Assembly: GCF_015704865.1 (NCBI RefSeq)
Contig: NZ_JADQTO010000036.1
Location: forward strand, 28,099 to 92,098
Length of the DNA: 64,000 bases
From: Actinoplanes aureus
GTDB lineage: Bacteria > Actinomycetota > Actinomycetes > Mycobacteriales > Micromonosporaceae
Reading direction: 5' to 3'
In this document: one piece after another, positions 48,798-57,048 of the stretch
Layout: each line of letters starts with the position of its first letter
Numbering within the stretch: position 1 is the first letter of the stretch
Notes under the pieces: model-generated
Database searches by the model: none
Told to the model about the DNA's origin: nothing
The model's input: only the letters and a program-made list of their open reading frames with translations
Translations under genes and position numbers: made by a program

Positions 48798-49952
48798 GTG
48801 CGGATCGGGATCGTCTCGCCCTACTCGTTCGACGTCCCGGGTGGCGTGCAGAACCACATCATGGACCTGGCTGAGGCACTGATCGACCTCGGTCACGAGG
48901 TGAGCGTGCTGGCGCCGGCTGACGACGACGCCGAACTGCCGGATTACGTCGTACCGGCCGGCCGGGCCGTGCCGCTGCCCTACAACGGCTCGGTGGCCCG
49001 GATCACTTTCGGTCCCCTCTCGACGGCCCGGGTCCGGCGCTGGCTGGCTCGGGGCAAGTTCGACGTGCTGCACGTGCACGAGCCGATCTCGCCCAGCCTC
49101 TCGTTCCTGGCCGTCCTCTCGGCCCGCGGACCGGTCGTCGCCACCTTCCACACCGCGATGACCCGATCCCGGTTCCTCTCCGCCGCGCAGCCGTTCGTCC
49201 AGCCGGTGGTCGAGAAGATCACCGCCCGGATCGCGGTCAGCGAACTGGCCCGCAAGGTCCATGTCGAACACCTCGGCGGCGGCGCGGTGGAGATTCCCAA
49301 CGGGGTCGCGGTGGCCAAGTTCGCCTCGGCTGCGCCATTGCCGGGATGGCCCGGCGAGGGCGGTGCGCTGGGCTTCCTCGGCCGTTTCACCGAGCCGCGC
49401 AAGGGCTTCCCCCTGCTGCGTACGGCGTACGTCACGCTCGCCCGGCAGCGCCCCGGGCTCCGGCTGCTCGTGGCCGGACCGGGTGACCGCGACGAGCTGT
49501 TCGAGGAGATCCCGCCCGAGCTGCACGACCGGGTCGAGTTCCTGGGCCTGGTCTCCGAGGCGGACAAGGCCCGGATGCTGCGCAGCGTCGACGTCTACGT
49601 GGCGCCGAACACCGGCGGCGAGAGCTTCGGCATGATCCTGACTGAGGCCATGGCGGCCGGTGCCGCGATCGCCGCCAGCGACCTGGACGCGTTCCGGCGG
49701 GTGCTGGACGGCGGGCGGGCCGGGGCGCTCTTCCCGAACGGTGACGCGGTGGCGCTCACCACACTCCTCGGTGAACTGCTCGACGATTCGCCCCGACGGG
49801 CCGAGCTGGCGTCGTGCGCTCGTACCGTGGTCGCGACGTTCGATTGGCCCAGCGTGGCCAACCGGGTGCTCGAGGTCTACGCGACCGCGATCGAGGCCAC
49901 CGACGGGCGCGTCTTCGACGATGAGTGGGTAGACCACGGTAAGGGCACGTAA
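48798..49952 (+). CDS. pimA: GDP-mannose-dependent phosphatidylinositol alpha-mannosyltransferase
   Basis: The 384-residue GT-B glycosyltransferase has the PimA start MRIGIVSPYSFDVPGGVQNH, the acceptor-side HVHEPISPSLS, FLGRFTEPRKGFPLLRTAY and the EX7E-type nucleotide-sugar site in TGGESFGMILTEAMAAG. It adds the first mannose to phosphatidylinositol. AAGGAGG lies 5 bases before GTG 48798; the longer open frame is a shadow of patA. Confidence 0.93.
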   Translation: MRIGIVSPYSFDVPGGVQNHIMDLAEALIDLGHEVSVLAPADDDAELPDYVVPAGRAVPLPYNGSVARITFGPLSTARVRRWLARGKFDVLHVHEPISPSLSFLAVLSARGPVVATFHTAMTRSRFLSAAQPFVQPVVEKITARIAVSELARKVHVEHLGGGAVEIPNGVAVAKFASAAPLPGWPGEGGALGFLGRFTEPRKGFPLLRTAYVTLARQRPGLRLLVAGPGDRDELFEEIPPELHDRVEFLGLVSEADKARMLRSVDVYVAPNTGGESFGMILTEAMAAGAAIAASDLDAFRRVLDGGRAGALFPNGDAVALTTLLGELLDDSPRRAELASCARTVVATFDWPSVANRVLEVYATAIEATDGRVFDDEWVDHGKGT

Positions 49953-49973
49953 CTGTGCGACACATTCCGGCAC

Positions 49974-49979
49974 TACGAT
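49974..49979 (+). promoter_or_regulatory. -10 box (TACGAT) of leaderless transcript
   Basis: TACGAT ends exactly 7 bases before ATG 49987, favouring that start over ATG 49978, which overlaps the box. Confidence 0.45.
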
Positions 49980-49986
49980 GCCCGGC

Positions 49987-50526
49987 ATGTGGTGGGTGGT
50001 GGGAGTCGTCGTGCTGGCCGCGATCTTCTCGGCGTACCTCGGCTGGACCGCTCAGCGAGTGGAGCGCCTGCATCTGCGGGCGCAGGCGGCCGAGCGCGCC
50101 CTGGACGCGCATCTGATGCGGCGCGCGGCGGCGGCCGCGGTCGTCGCCGAGCAGGGTGACTCGGTCGAGCTCTACGCGGCCGCCCGGCTGGCGCTGGACG
50201 CCGAGCCCGGTGACCGGGAGTCGGCCGAGAACGACCTCACCCGCCAGCTTCAGGGCATCGAGCTGGACCCCGGCGACCCGGCGGCGCGCACGCTGATCGC
50301 CACCAGCCGGCGGGTGGTCCTGGCCCGGCAGGTGCACACCGATCTGGTACGCGACGCGCTCAGCGCCCGCCGCCGCGTGCTGGTACGGGTGCTCGGGCTC
50401 AACCGGCGCCACCAGCGGCCGGAGTACTTCGACATCGTCGAGCCGACGCTGCCCGACCTCCCGCCGGTCGTGGTGCCGGCACCGGCCCACCCGGCGGAAG
50501 GCGTCCTGCCGACCGCCCCGGTCTGA
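49987..50526 (+). CDS. Conserved hypothetical single-pass membrane protein
   Basis: The 179-residue protein has an N-terminal helix (MWWVVGVVVLAAIFSAYLGW) followed by a helical cytoplasmic-type domain rich in Arg/Ala/Glu (ARLALDAEPGDRESAENDLT, RQVHTDLVRDALSARRRVLV) and a proline-rich tail. The layout recalls LemA-like proteins, but I would not assign that family. It lies between pimA and the convergent pdxS, where Mycobacterium has a NUDIX gene; it has no NUDIX motif. Confidence 0.8.
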   Translation: MWWVVGVVVLAAIFSAYLGWTAQRVERLHLRAQAAERALDAHLMRRAAAAAVVAEQGDSVELYAAARLALDAEPGDRESAENDLTRQLQGIELDPGDPAARTLIATSRRVVLARQVHTDLVRDALSARRRVLVRVLGLNRRHQRPEYFDIVEPTLPDLPPVVVPAPAHPAEGVLPTAPV

Positions 50527-50540
50527 TCCCGGACACGAAA

Positions 50541-50565
50541 AAGGCCCCGCTCTCAGCGGGGCCTT
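50541..50565. terminator. Bidirectional terminator
   Basis: AAGGCCCCGCT and AGCGGGGCCTT form an 11-bp perfect stem with a CTC loop. A run of A lies on its left and T-rich bases on its right, between convergent genes. Confidence 0.85.
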
Positions 50566-50577
50566 CTCATCGTTTCG

Positions 50578-51474
50578 TCACCAGCCGCGTTCGGAGAGGC
50601 GGTGCGGGACCGGCTCGTCCTCGACGTTGATGCCGACCATGGCCTCACCGAGACCGCGGGACACCTTGGCGATCACGTCCGGGTCGTCGTGGAAGGTGGT
50701 CGCCTTCACGATCGCGGCGGCCCGCTGCGCCGGGTTGCCCGACTTGAAGATGCCGGAGCCGACGAACACGCCCTCGGCGCCGAGCTGCATCATCATCGCC
50801 GCGTCCGCCGGGGTGGCGATGCCGCCCGCGGTGAACAGCACGACCGGCAGCTTGCCCGCCTCGGCGACCTCCTTGACCAGCTCGTACGGCGCCTGCAGCT
50901 CCTTGGCGGCCACGTACAGCTCGTCCTCGGGCAGGGTCTGCAGCCGGCGGAGCTCGGCGCGGATCTTGCGCATGTGCGTGGTGGCGTTCGAGACGTCGCC
51001 GGTGCCGGCCTCGCCCTTGGAGCGGATCATCGCCGCGCCCTCGGTGATCCGGCGCAGAGCCTCGCCCAGGTTGGTGGCACCGCAGACGAACGGCACGGTG
51101 AACTGCCACTTGTCGATGTGGTTCGCGAAGTCGGCCGGGGACAGCACCTCGGACTCGTCCACGTAGTCGACGCCGAGCGACTGGAGCACCTGGGCCTCGA
51201 CGAAGTGGCCGATCCGGGCCTTGGCCATCACCGGGATGGAGACCGCGTTGATGATGCCGTCGATCATGTCGGGGTCCGACATGCGCGAGATGCCACCCTG
51301 CGCGCGGATGTCGGCGGGCACCCGCTCCAGGGCCATCACCGCGACGGCGCCGGCGTCCTCGGCGATCTTCGCCTGCTCGGCGTTGACCACGTCCATGATC
51401 ACGCCGCCCTTGAGCATCTCCGCCATGCCGCGCTTGACGCGGGCGGTTCCGACGGCGGGCTGGTTCTCAGACAT
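50578..51474 (-). CDS. pdxS: Pyridoxal 5'-phosphate synthase subunit PdxS
   Basis: The 298-residue TIM barrel is nearly invariant: VKRGMAEMLKGGVIMDVVNA, ALERVPADIRAQGGISRM, the first active Lys in VMAKARIGHFVEAQ and the second in IRSKGEAGTGDVSNATTHMR. PdxS joins ribose 5-phosphate, glyceraldehyde 3-phosphate and ammonia to make PLP. Its partner PdxT is encoded divergently 590 bases away, separated by fliQ and a dispersed repeat. A GAGGAG site precedes the ATG. Confidence 0.97.
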   Translation of the reverse strand: MSENQPAVGTARVKRGMAEMLKGGVIMDVVNAEQAKIAEDAGAVAVMALERVPADIRAQGGISRMSDPDMIDGIINAVSIPVMAKARIGHFVEAQVLQSLGVDYVDESEVLSPADFANHIDKWQFTVPFVCGATNLGEALRRITEGAAMIRSKGEAGTGDVSNATTHMRKIRAELRRLQTLPEDELYVAAKELQAPYELVKEVAEAGKLPVVLFTAGGIATPADAAMMMQLGAEGVFVGSGIFKSGNPAQRAAAIVKATTFHDDPDVIAKVSRGLGEAMVGINVEDEPVPHRLSERGW

Positions 51475-51589
51475 GGGGATTCGGCTCCTCGTGCGGGGTT
51501 GTCGGTAAACGGGATCCTACGAAGCGGCAACAGCCGCTCCGATAGCCAATCGACCTGCCGGTGGCCTGCTTTACCCCTCCTACGCAAAC

Positions 51590-51617
51590 GGGGCCGCCTT
51601 TCGGCGGCCCCTCTTTT
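51590..51617. terminator. Strong terminator hairpin between fliQ and pdxS
   Basis: GGGGCCGCC and GGCGGCCCC form a 9-bp stem with a TTTC loop; TCTTTTT follows on the plus strand and GTTTGC on the minus strand. It lies just after the fliQ stop. Confidence 0.8.
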
Positions 51618-51624
51618 TCGCAGG

Positions 51625-51894
51625 TCAGCCCAGCAGGGCCGGCAGCTTCTCGAACAGCTGCGTCGTGAAGGTCATCATCTCCCGCAGCATCCAGTTGCCG
51701 GTCAGCAGGAGCGCCGCACCGATCGCCACCGCCTTCGGGACGAACGACAGCGTCGCCTCCTGGATCTGCGTGACCGACTGGAACAGCGAGATCGCGAAGC
51801 CGACCGCCAGCGCGGTCAGCAGCACCGGCGCCGACAACTTCGCCGCGACGCTCATGGCCTGCAGTCCGAGCTCAATCACCATCGTGTCCGTCAT
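51625..51894 (-). CDS. fliQ: Flagellar export protein FliQ, orphan copy
   Basis: The 89-residue protein has the length and pattern of FliQ: two long hydrophobic helices with the conserved SLFQSVTQIQEATLSFVPKA between them and a TQLFEKLPALLG end. FliQ is part of the export gate of the flagellar type III apparatus. No other flagellar gene is present in the window; the neighbours are pdxS and pdxT. ATG 51892-51894 fits the family start. Whether it is the only fliQ of the genome cannot be known here. Confidence 0.88.
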   Translation of the reverse strand: MTDTMVIELGLQAMSVAAKLSAPVLLTALAVGFAISLFQSVTQIQEATLSFVPKAVAIGAALLLTGNWMLREMMTFTTQLFEKLPALLG

Positions 51895-51971
51895 GCCCCT
51901 CAGTTCGGGCCTTCTCCGCCTCGCCGGAGTGCAGACCGGTTGCGTTCCGGTTCGCAGGCGTAGAGCTGTTC

Positions 51972-52024
51972 GGCCCAACGCGAGTGCTGCCTAGCGGCCG
52001 TTGAGCCAGCATTGAGGTTGGGCC
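51972..52024 (+). repeat. Dispersed hairpin element, copy 3
   Basis: The 53 bases start GGCCCAAC and end GTTGGGCC, like copy 1, and differ from its reverse complement at five positions by hand count. It lies between fliQ and the divergent pdxT, next to the pdxT promoter. Confidence 0.75.
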
Positions 52025-52052
52025 GAGGAAGATCACCGCCGGGCGTGGTGCC

Positions 52053-52058
52053 TAGAGT
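52053..52058 (+). promoter_or_regulatory. -10 box (TAGAGT) of leaderless pdxT transcript
   Basis: TAGAGT ends exactly 7 bases before the GTG at 52066; a GGGAG within the gap is too close to be a ribosome site. Confidence 0.5.
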
Positions 52059-52065
52059 GGGAGAC

Positions 52066-52671
52066 GTGAACATCGGAGTGCTGGCCCTACAGGGCGACGT
52101 GCGTGAACATCTCTCCGCGCTGGCCGAGTCGGACGTGCTGGCCCGGCCGATCCGCCGTCCCGAGGAGCTCGCCGACGTCGACGGCCTGGTGATCCCGGGC
52201 GGCGAGTCGACCGCGATCAGCAACCTGGCCGTCACCTTCGGTCTGCTCGACCCGATCCGCAAGCGCATCGCCGACGGCATGCCGGTCTACGGCTCCTGCG
52301 CCGGCATGATCATGCTGGCCACGACCGTGCTGGACGGGCGGCCGGACCAGGAGTCCTTCCAGGGCATCGACATGACGGTGCGGCGCAACGCGTTCGGCCG
52401 GCAGGTCGACTCGTTCGAGGCCTCGGTGGAGATCGAGGACATCGCGGGCGGGGAGTTCCACGCCGTCTTCATCCGCGCGCCCTGGGTCGAGGAGGTCGGC
52501 GCCGACGTGCGGGTGCTGGGCCGCGTCGCCGACGGTGCCGCCGCCGGTAGGATTGTCGCCGTTCGGCAGGGCAACCTGCTTGCCACGGCTTTCCACCCGG
52601 AGCTCACCGGCGACCTTCGCGTCCACCGGTACTTCGTCGAGATGGTCCGCCAGGCCGCACCCGCACGGTAG
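52066..52671 (+). CDS. pdxT: Pyridoxal 5'-phosphate synthase glutaminase subunit PdxT
   Basis: The 201-residue class I glutaminase has the PdxT start MNIGVLALQGDVREH, the GGES loop IPGGESTAISNL, the nucleophile Cys in GSCAGMIMLA and the catalytic His/Glu in FHPELTGD. It supplies ammonia to PdxS. GTG 52066 is chosen because it gives the conserved start; the frame is open further upstream into the repeat. yebC follows after 15 bases. Confidence 0.95.
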   Translation: MNIGVLALQGDVREHLSALAESDVLARPIRRPEELADVDGLVIPGGESTAISNLAVTFGLLDPIRKRIADGMPVYGSCAGMIMLATTVLDGRPDQESFQGIDMTVRRNAFGRQVDSFEASVEIEDIAGGEFHAVFIRAPWVEEVGADVRVLGRVADGAAAGRIVAVRQGNLLATAFHPELTGDLRVHRYFVEMVRQAAPAR

Positions 52672-52686
52672 ACACGGAGGTTACGC

Positions 52687-53439
52687 ATGTCCGGCCACTC
52701 CAAATGGGCGACGACCAAGCACAAGAAGGCCGTCATCGACGCCAAGCGCGGCAAGATGTTCGCCAAGCTGATCAAGAACATCGAGGTCGCGGCCCGGACC
52801 GGCGGCGGTGACCCGTCGGGTAACCCCACCCTCTACGACGCCATTCAGAAGGCGAAGAAGTCGTCGGTTCCGAACGACAACATCGACCGCGCGGTCAAGC
52901 GCGGCTCCGGCCTGGAGGCCGGCGGCGCCGACTGGCAGACGATCATGTACGAGGGCTACGGCCCGAACGGCGTCGCCCTGCTGATCGAGTGCCTGACCGA
53001 CAACCGGAACCGCGCCGCCACCGAGGTGCGCACCCGGCTGACCCGCAACGGCGGCACCTTCGCCGACGCCGGCAGCGTGTCGTACCTGTTCAACCGCAAG
53101 GGCGTGGTGATCGTCCCGAAGGGTGAGCTCAGCGAGGACGACGTCATGCTCGCCGTGCTCGACGCCGGCGCCGAGGAGATCAACGACCTCGGCGAGTCGT
53201 TCGAGGTGGTCAGCGAGCCGACCGACCTGGTGGCGGTCCGCACCGCTCTGCAGGGTGCCGGGATCGACTACGACTCGGCGGAGTCCTCGCTGGTGCCGAC
53301 CATGACGGTGCCGCTTGACGAGGAGCCGGCCCGCAAGGTGTTCAAGCTGATCGACGCCCTCGAGGACTGCGACGACGTGCAGAACATCTACGCCAACGCC
53401 GACATCTCCGACGAGGTCATGGCCGCTATTGACGAGTGA
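52687..53439 (+). CDS. yebC: YebC/PmpR-family regulatory protein
   Basis: The 250-residue protein is full-length and typical: MSGHSKWATTKHKKAVIDAK, RGKMFAKLIKNIEVAAR, TIMYEGYGPNGVALLIECLT and DEEPARKVFKLIDALED. Members bind DNA or, as shown recently for some, help ribosomes pass proline-rich stretches. In actinobacteria it lies in the pdxT-yebC-ruvC block, as here. An ACGGAGG site precedes the ATG. Confidence 0.95.
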   Translation: MSGHSKWATTKHKKAVIDAKRGKMFAKLIKNIEVAARTGGGDPSGNPTLYDAIQKAKKSSVPNDNIDRAVKRGSGLEAGGADWQTIMYEGYGPNGVALLIECLTDNRNRAATEVRTRLTRNGGTFADAGSVSYLFNRKGVVIVPKGELSEDDVMLAVLDAGAEEINDLGESFEVVSEPTDLVAVRTALQGAGIDYDSAESSLVPTMTVPLDEEPARKVFKLIDALEDCDDVQNIYANADISDEVMAAIDE

Positions 53440-53479
53440 CAGCTGGTCACGCGACCAGTATGGTGAGGGGGTGCTTCTG

Positions 53480-54034
53480 ATGACTGAACCAGGTTTGCAC
53501 CTGCCACCGATCGAGGGACTCGATGTCGAGGATCTCGCCCGTCTGCCCAGGGGTTACCGGTACGAGTTGCACGGGGGAAACCTCGTCATCATGACGCCGA
53601 CCACCTTCTGGCATAAGGCGATGGCGGGTCGACTGTTCCTCATGTTCCATGCAGCCGGTCTCACCGTGTTCCAGGATCCTGGGGTGCGGGGGGACCGGCC
53701 GAGAGACTGCCGCCTTCCCGACGTCGGAGTGGTCGACGCTCTGCCGCCCGGCATGCTGAGGTACTCAAACCTGCCGGGTACTGCCTACCGGCTAGTGGTC
53801 GAGATCGTCTCGGCGAACTCGCCCGACGGGGAGTTCACTCACAAGGCACTCTGGTGTGCCGAGCAGGGCATCCCGGAGTACTGGATCGTCGAGGAGACCT
53901 CTGACCACTCCGACGACGACGCGATGGTCTCGATCCGGCGGCTGACCGATGCCGGCGGCGGTCCGGCTTACGTCGAGGAGCGCTCCTTGCTGCTGTCCGA
54001 GCTGGAAGCGGAGTATCGGGCGGAGCGGGGTTAG
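53480..54034 (+). CDS. Uma2-family (DUF820) putative nuclease-fold protein
   Basis: The 184-residue protein has the PD-(D/E)XK-like Uma2 pattern: YRYELHGGNLVIMTPTTFWH, RLPDVGVVD, YRLVVEIVSANSP and KALWCAEQGIPEYWIVE. Uma2 proteins are widespread, often in many copies, and their substrates are unknown. ATG 53480 gives MTEPGLHLPPIEGL; the frame is open from 53429. It is inserted between yebC and ruvC and its stop overlaps the convergent gene by 4 bases. Confidence 0.85.
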   Translation: MTEPGLHLPPIEGLDVEDLARLPRGYRYELHGGNLVIMTPTTFWHKAMAGRLFLMFHAAGLTVFQDPGVRGDRPRDCRLPDVGVVDALPPGMLRYSNLPGTAYRLVVEIVSANSPDGEFTHKALWCAEQGIPEYWIVEETSDHSDDDAMVSIRRLTDAGGGPAYVEERSLLLSELEAEYRAERG

Positions 54035-54567
54035 GCGCCGGCTGAGCTCAGCCAGCCCATGTACTGGATGAGCCCGCCGATCAGCACGACTACGCCACCG
54101 ATGTGAAGGCCGATCCGCCGCCACTGGCTCCGCAGATAGGCGTGCACCCAGGCGATCTCGGCGTCCGCCAGCGCGTCCAGGGACGCTCTGGCCGTACCGG
54201 GAAGGACCGCGGCCTTGCGCAGCGCCAAGCTGCCACCCGGCGTGACCAGCGGGACCACCGGCGCGGGCGGCCGCAACACGCGCACCTCGACCTCGTAGAT
54301 CTGGTCGTCGCGCCACTGCTTGGTGCGCGCCGCCAGGCGGCGCCGCAGATAGGCGGCCACCGCGTCGCCGCGCGTGATCCGGCTCCACCAGCGCAGGCGG
54401 CGCCAGTGCCCGGCCACGTCGGTGAGAACTTCCAGGTAGATCTGGTCGGCCGTCGGGTCGCCGCCGACCAGGCGGGCGGCTTCGGCGCGCAGCTCGCGCT
54501 GACGCAGCGTCACGAAGGCGACGTACTCCGGTGGCGGTTCGTCGTCCATCGGTGGAATGAGGCGCAT
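54031..54567 (-). CDS. Membrane protein with sigma-70 region-2-like domain
   Basis: The 178-residue protein has an N-terminal segment resembling region 2 of ECF/SigE-type sigma factors: FVTLRQRELRAEAARLVGGD, TADQIYLEVLTDVAGHWRRL and AVAAYLRRRLAARTKQWRDD. It has no region 4 and ends in one membrane helix (HIGGVVVLIGGLIQYMGWL). The resemblance is by eye and could be coincidental. GGGAGG lies 5 bases before ATG 54565-54567. It is divergent from ruvC. Confidence 0.75.
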   Translation of the reverse strand: MRLIPPMDDEPPPEYVAFVTLRQRELRAEAARLVGGDPTADQIYLEVLTDVAGHWRRLRWWSRITRGDAVAAYLRRRLAARTKQWRDDQIYEVEVRVLRPPAPVVPLVTPGGSLALRKAAVLPGTARASLDALADAEIAWVHAYLRSQWRRIGLHIGGVVVLIGGLIQYMGWLSSAGA

Positions 54568-54665
54568 GACTACCTCCCGGTACCCATCGTCGAGGCGTGT
54601 CGGCGGAGGGCGCAAGTGGTGGTCGTACTAGGGTGTCGAACACACGTACGCGAGGGGAGGCCGTG

Positions 54666-55193
54666 GTGCGCGTGCTCGGCATCGACCCGGGGTTGACCCG
54701 GTGCGGCGTGGGTGTCGTCGACGGGATGCCGGGGCGGCCGGGCAAGCTGGTGGCGTACTACGTGGTGCGCAGCGAGCCGGACGAGGACATCTCGCAGCGC
54801 CTGCTGCACCTGGACCGCTCGCTGGCCGAGCTGGTCGCGCTGCACAAGCCGGAGAGCGTGGCCGTGGAGCGGGTGTTCTCGCAGCACAACGCGCGGACCG
54901 TGATGGGCACCGCGCAGGCCAGCGCGGTCGCGATCCTGGCCGGGTCGCGGGCCGGGCTGCCGGTGCAGACCTACACACCGAGCGAGGTGAAGGCGGCCGT
55001 GACCGGCTCCGGCACCGCCGGCAAGGCGCAGGTCACCGCCATGGTGACCCGGTTGCTCAGCCTGGACGCGCCGCCGAAGCCGGCCGACGCGGCGGATGCC
55101 ATCGCCATCGCCATCTGCCACATTTGGCGCGGGGGCACCCGCGCGAAGATCCAAGCCGCGGCGATCGCCGCCGCACGCAGGAGCTCTCGATGA
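54666..55193 (+). CDS. ruvC: Holliday junction resolvase RuvC
   Basis: The 175-residue nuclease has the catalytic acids in GIDPGLTRCG, VAVERVFSQHNARTVMGTAQ and DAADAIAIAICHIW. It cuts Holliday junctions in the RuvABC complex. GTG 54666 is preferred over GTG 54663 because GGAGG (54656-54660) is then 5 bases away. It overlaps ruvA (ATGA). Confidence 0.95.
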   Translation: MRVLGIDPGLTRCGVGVVDGMPGRPGKLVAYYVVRSEPDEDISQRLLHLDRSLAELVALHKPESVAVERVFSQHNARTVMGTAQASAVAILAGSRAGLPVQTYTPSEVKAAVTGSGTAGKAQVTAMVTRLLSLDAPPKPADAADAIAIAICHIWRGGTRAKIQAAAIAAARRSSR

Positions 55194-55792
55194 TCGCCAG
55201 TGTGCGCGGTGTGGTCACCGCGATCCTTCCGGACAGTGCCGTGGTCGAGGTCGGCGGCGTCGGCATGCGGGTCTTCTGCGCGCCGAACACCCTCGCCGGG
55301 CTGCGCTCCGGCGCCGAGGCCCGGCTCGCCACCACGCTCATCGTGCGCGAGGACTCACTTACCCTCTACGGCTTCGCCGACGACGACGAACGGCAGCTCT
55401 TCGAGCTGCTTCTGACGGCCAACGGCGTGGGCCCGCGGATCGCGCAGGCGGTGCTGGCCGTGCACAACCCCGACGCGGTACGCCGAGCGATCGGCGGCGG
55501 CGACCTGGCGGCGCTGACCAAGGTCCCCGGGATCGGCAAACGTGGCGCCGAGCGGCTGGTCGTCGAACTGAAGGACAAGATCGGCCCGATCGCGACCGGT
55601 GACGGCGGTGCGGCCGGTGTGCTCGCCGGCGCCTGGCAGGAGCAGGTCCGGCAGGGTGTGCTGGCGCTCGGCTGGAGCGCCGCGCAGGCCGACCAGGCGG
55701 TCGCCGCGATCGGCGAGACGATCGACGGTGAGGCGCCGCCGGTCCCGGTGCTGCTGCGCCAGGCGATCCGGCTGCTGGGGAAGACCCGATGA
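55190..55792 (+). CDS. ruvA: Holliday junction DNA helicase subunit RuvA
   Basis: The 200-residue protein has the OB-fold start MIASVRGVVTAILPDSAVVE, the helix-hairpin-helix region TANGVGPRIAQAVLAV and VPGIGKRGAERLVVELKDK, and the C-terminal RuvB-binding helices (ALGWSAAQADQAVAAI). It binds the four-way junction and loads RuvB. It overlaps ruvC and ruvB by 4 bases each. Confidence 0.95.
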   Translation: MIASVRGVVTAILPDSAVVEVGGVGMRVFCAPNTLAGLRSGAEARLATTLIVREDSLTLYGFADDDERQLFELLLTANGVGPRIAQAVLAVHNPDAVRRAIGGGDLAALTKVPGIGKRGAERLVVELKDKIGPIATGDGGAAGVLAGAWQEQVRQGVLALGWSAAQADQAVAAIGETIDGEAPPVPVLLRQAIRLLGKTR

Positions 55793-56835
55793 GCGAGGAG
55801 CTCGTCTCACCGTTTGCAGGCGACGAGGAACTGGACGCGGAGGCCAGCGTCCGGCCCCGCAGGCTGGCCGACTTCATCGCACAGCACCGGGTCCGTGACC
55901 AGCTCGAACTGCTCCTCAAGGCCTCGCTCGGCCGGGGCACCCCGCCCGACCACATCCTGCTCTCCGGACCGCCCGGGCTGGGCAAGACCACTCTGGCGAA
56001 CATCGTGGCGGCGGAGCTGGGCACCGGCATCCGGACCACCAGCGGGCCGGTGATCGAGCGGTCCGGCGACCTGGCCGCGATCCTGACCGGCCTCGGACCC
56101 GGTGACGTGCTCTTCATCGACGAGATCCACCGCATCGCGAAACCGGCCGAGGAGCTGCTCTACAGCGCCATGGAGGACTTCCGGGTCGACGTGGTGGTCG
56201 GCAAGGGCCCGGGCGCGACCGCGATCCCGCTGGACGTGGAGCCGTTCACCCTGGTCGGCGCGACCACCCGGGCCGGCCTGCTGTCCGGGCCGATGCGCGA
56301 CCGGTTCGGGTTCGTCGCACACCTGGACTTCTACTCCCCGGCGGATCTGGACGCGCTGTTGCACCGCTCGGCGCGCATCCTCGGCGTGCCGATCACCGCG
56401 GAGGGCGCGGCGGAGATCGCCGGCCGCTCCCGCGGCACGCCGCGGATCGCCAACCGGTTGCTGCGCCGGGTGCGTGACTTCGCCGAGGTACGCGCGGACG
56501 GCGTGGTCACCCTGGAGGTGGCCCGGGCCGCGCTCCAGGTGTACGACGTCGACGCGCTCGGCCTGGACCGGCTGGACCGGGCCGTGCTGCGGGCCCTGAT
56601 CGAGTCGTTCAAGGGTGGCCCGGTGGGACTGTCCACCCTGGCCGTGGCGGTGGGGGAGCAGTCCGACACGGTCGAGGAGGTGTGCGAGCCGTTCCTGGTG
56701 CGGGCCGGGCTGCTGGCGCGTACGCCGCGGGGGCGGGTCGCGACCGAGGCCGGCTGGGCGCATCTCGGGAAGACCCCACCGTCGGACGGCCGGCCGGGCG
56801 TGTTCCAAGGCGATCTCTTCGCCCGGGACACCTGA
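55789..56835 (+). CDS. ruvB: Holliday junction DNA helicase motor RuvB
   Basis: The 348-residue AAA+ motor has Walker A GPPGLGKTTLANI, Walker B FIDEIHR, sensor I LVGATTRAGLL, the arginine-finger region MRDRFG and the winged-helix C-terminal domain (AVGEQSDTVEEVCEPFLVR). It drives branch migration. A 213-base interval to yajC follows, with no other gene seen. Confidence 0.96.
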   Translation: MSEELVSPFAGDEELDAEASVRPRRLADFIAQHRVRDQLELLLKASLGRGTPPDHILLSGPPGLGKTTLANIVAAELGTGIRTTSGPVIERSGDLAAILTGLGPGDVLFIDEIHRIAKPAEELLYSAMEDFRVDVVVGKGPGATAIPLDVEPFTLVGATTRAGLLSGPMRDRFGFVAHLDFYSPADLDALLHRSARILGVPITAEGAAEIAGRSRGTPRIANRLLRRVRDFAEVRADGVVTLEVARAALQVYDVDALGLDRLDRAVLRALIESFKGGPVGLSTLAVAVGEQSDTVEEVCEPFLVRAGLLARTPRGRVATEAGWAHLGKTPPSDGRPGVFQGDLFARDT

Positions 56836-57048
56836 CCACCAGGGCCGCCTCGTTTCCGGAAGTTTCCGGAAATATGGGCTCCACGGTCGCGAGCAAGGCT
56901 GGTTATTGCTCGTGATGCGAACGTGACGTGTGCCGCATTCGTTATCTCAAGGTTGACCGATTAGACTCGCCGCCGTTCCAACCGGAATCTGCATATCTCC
57001 CCGGCGCCCGTCCACGGTCGCGCCGGTGGCCTACGGAAGGCTTTCTTC

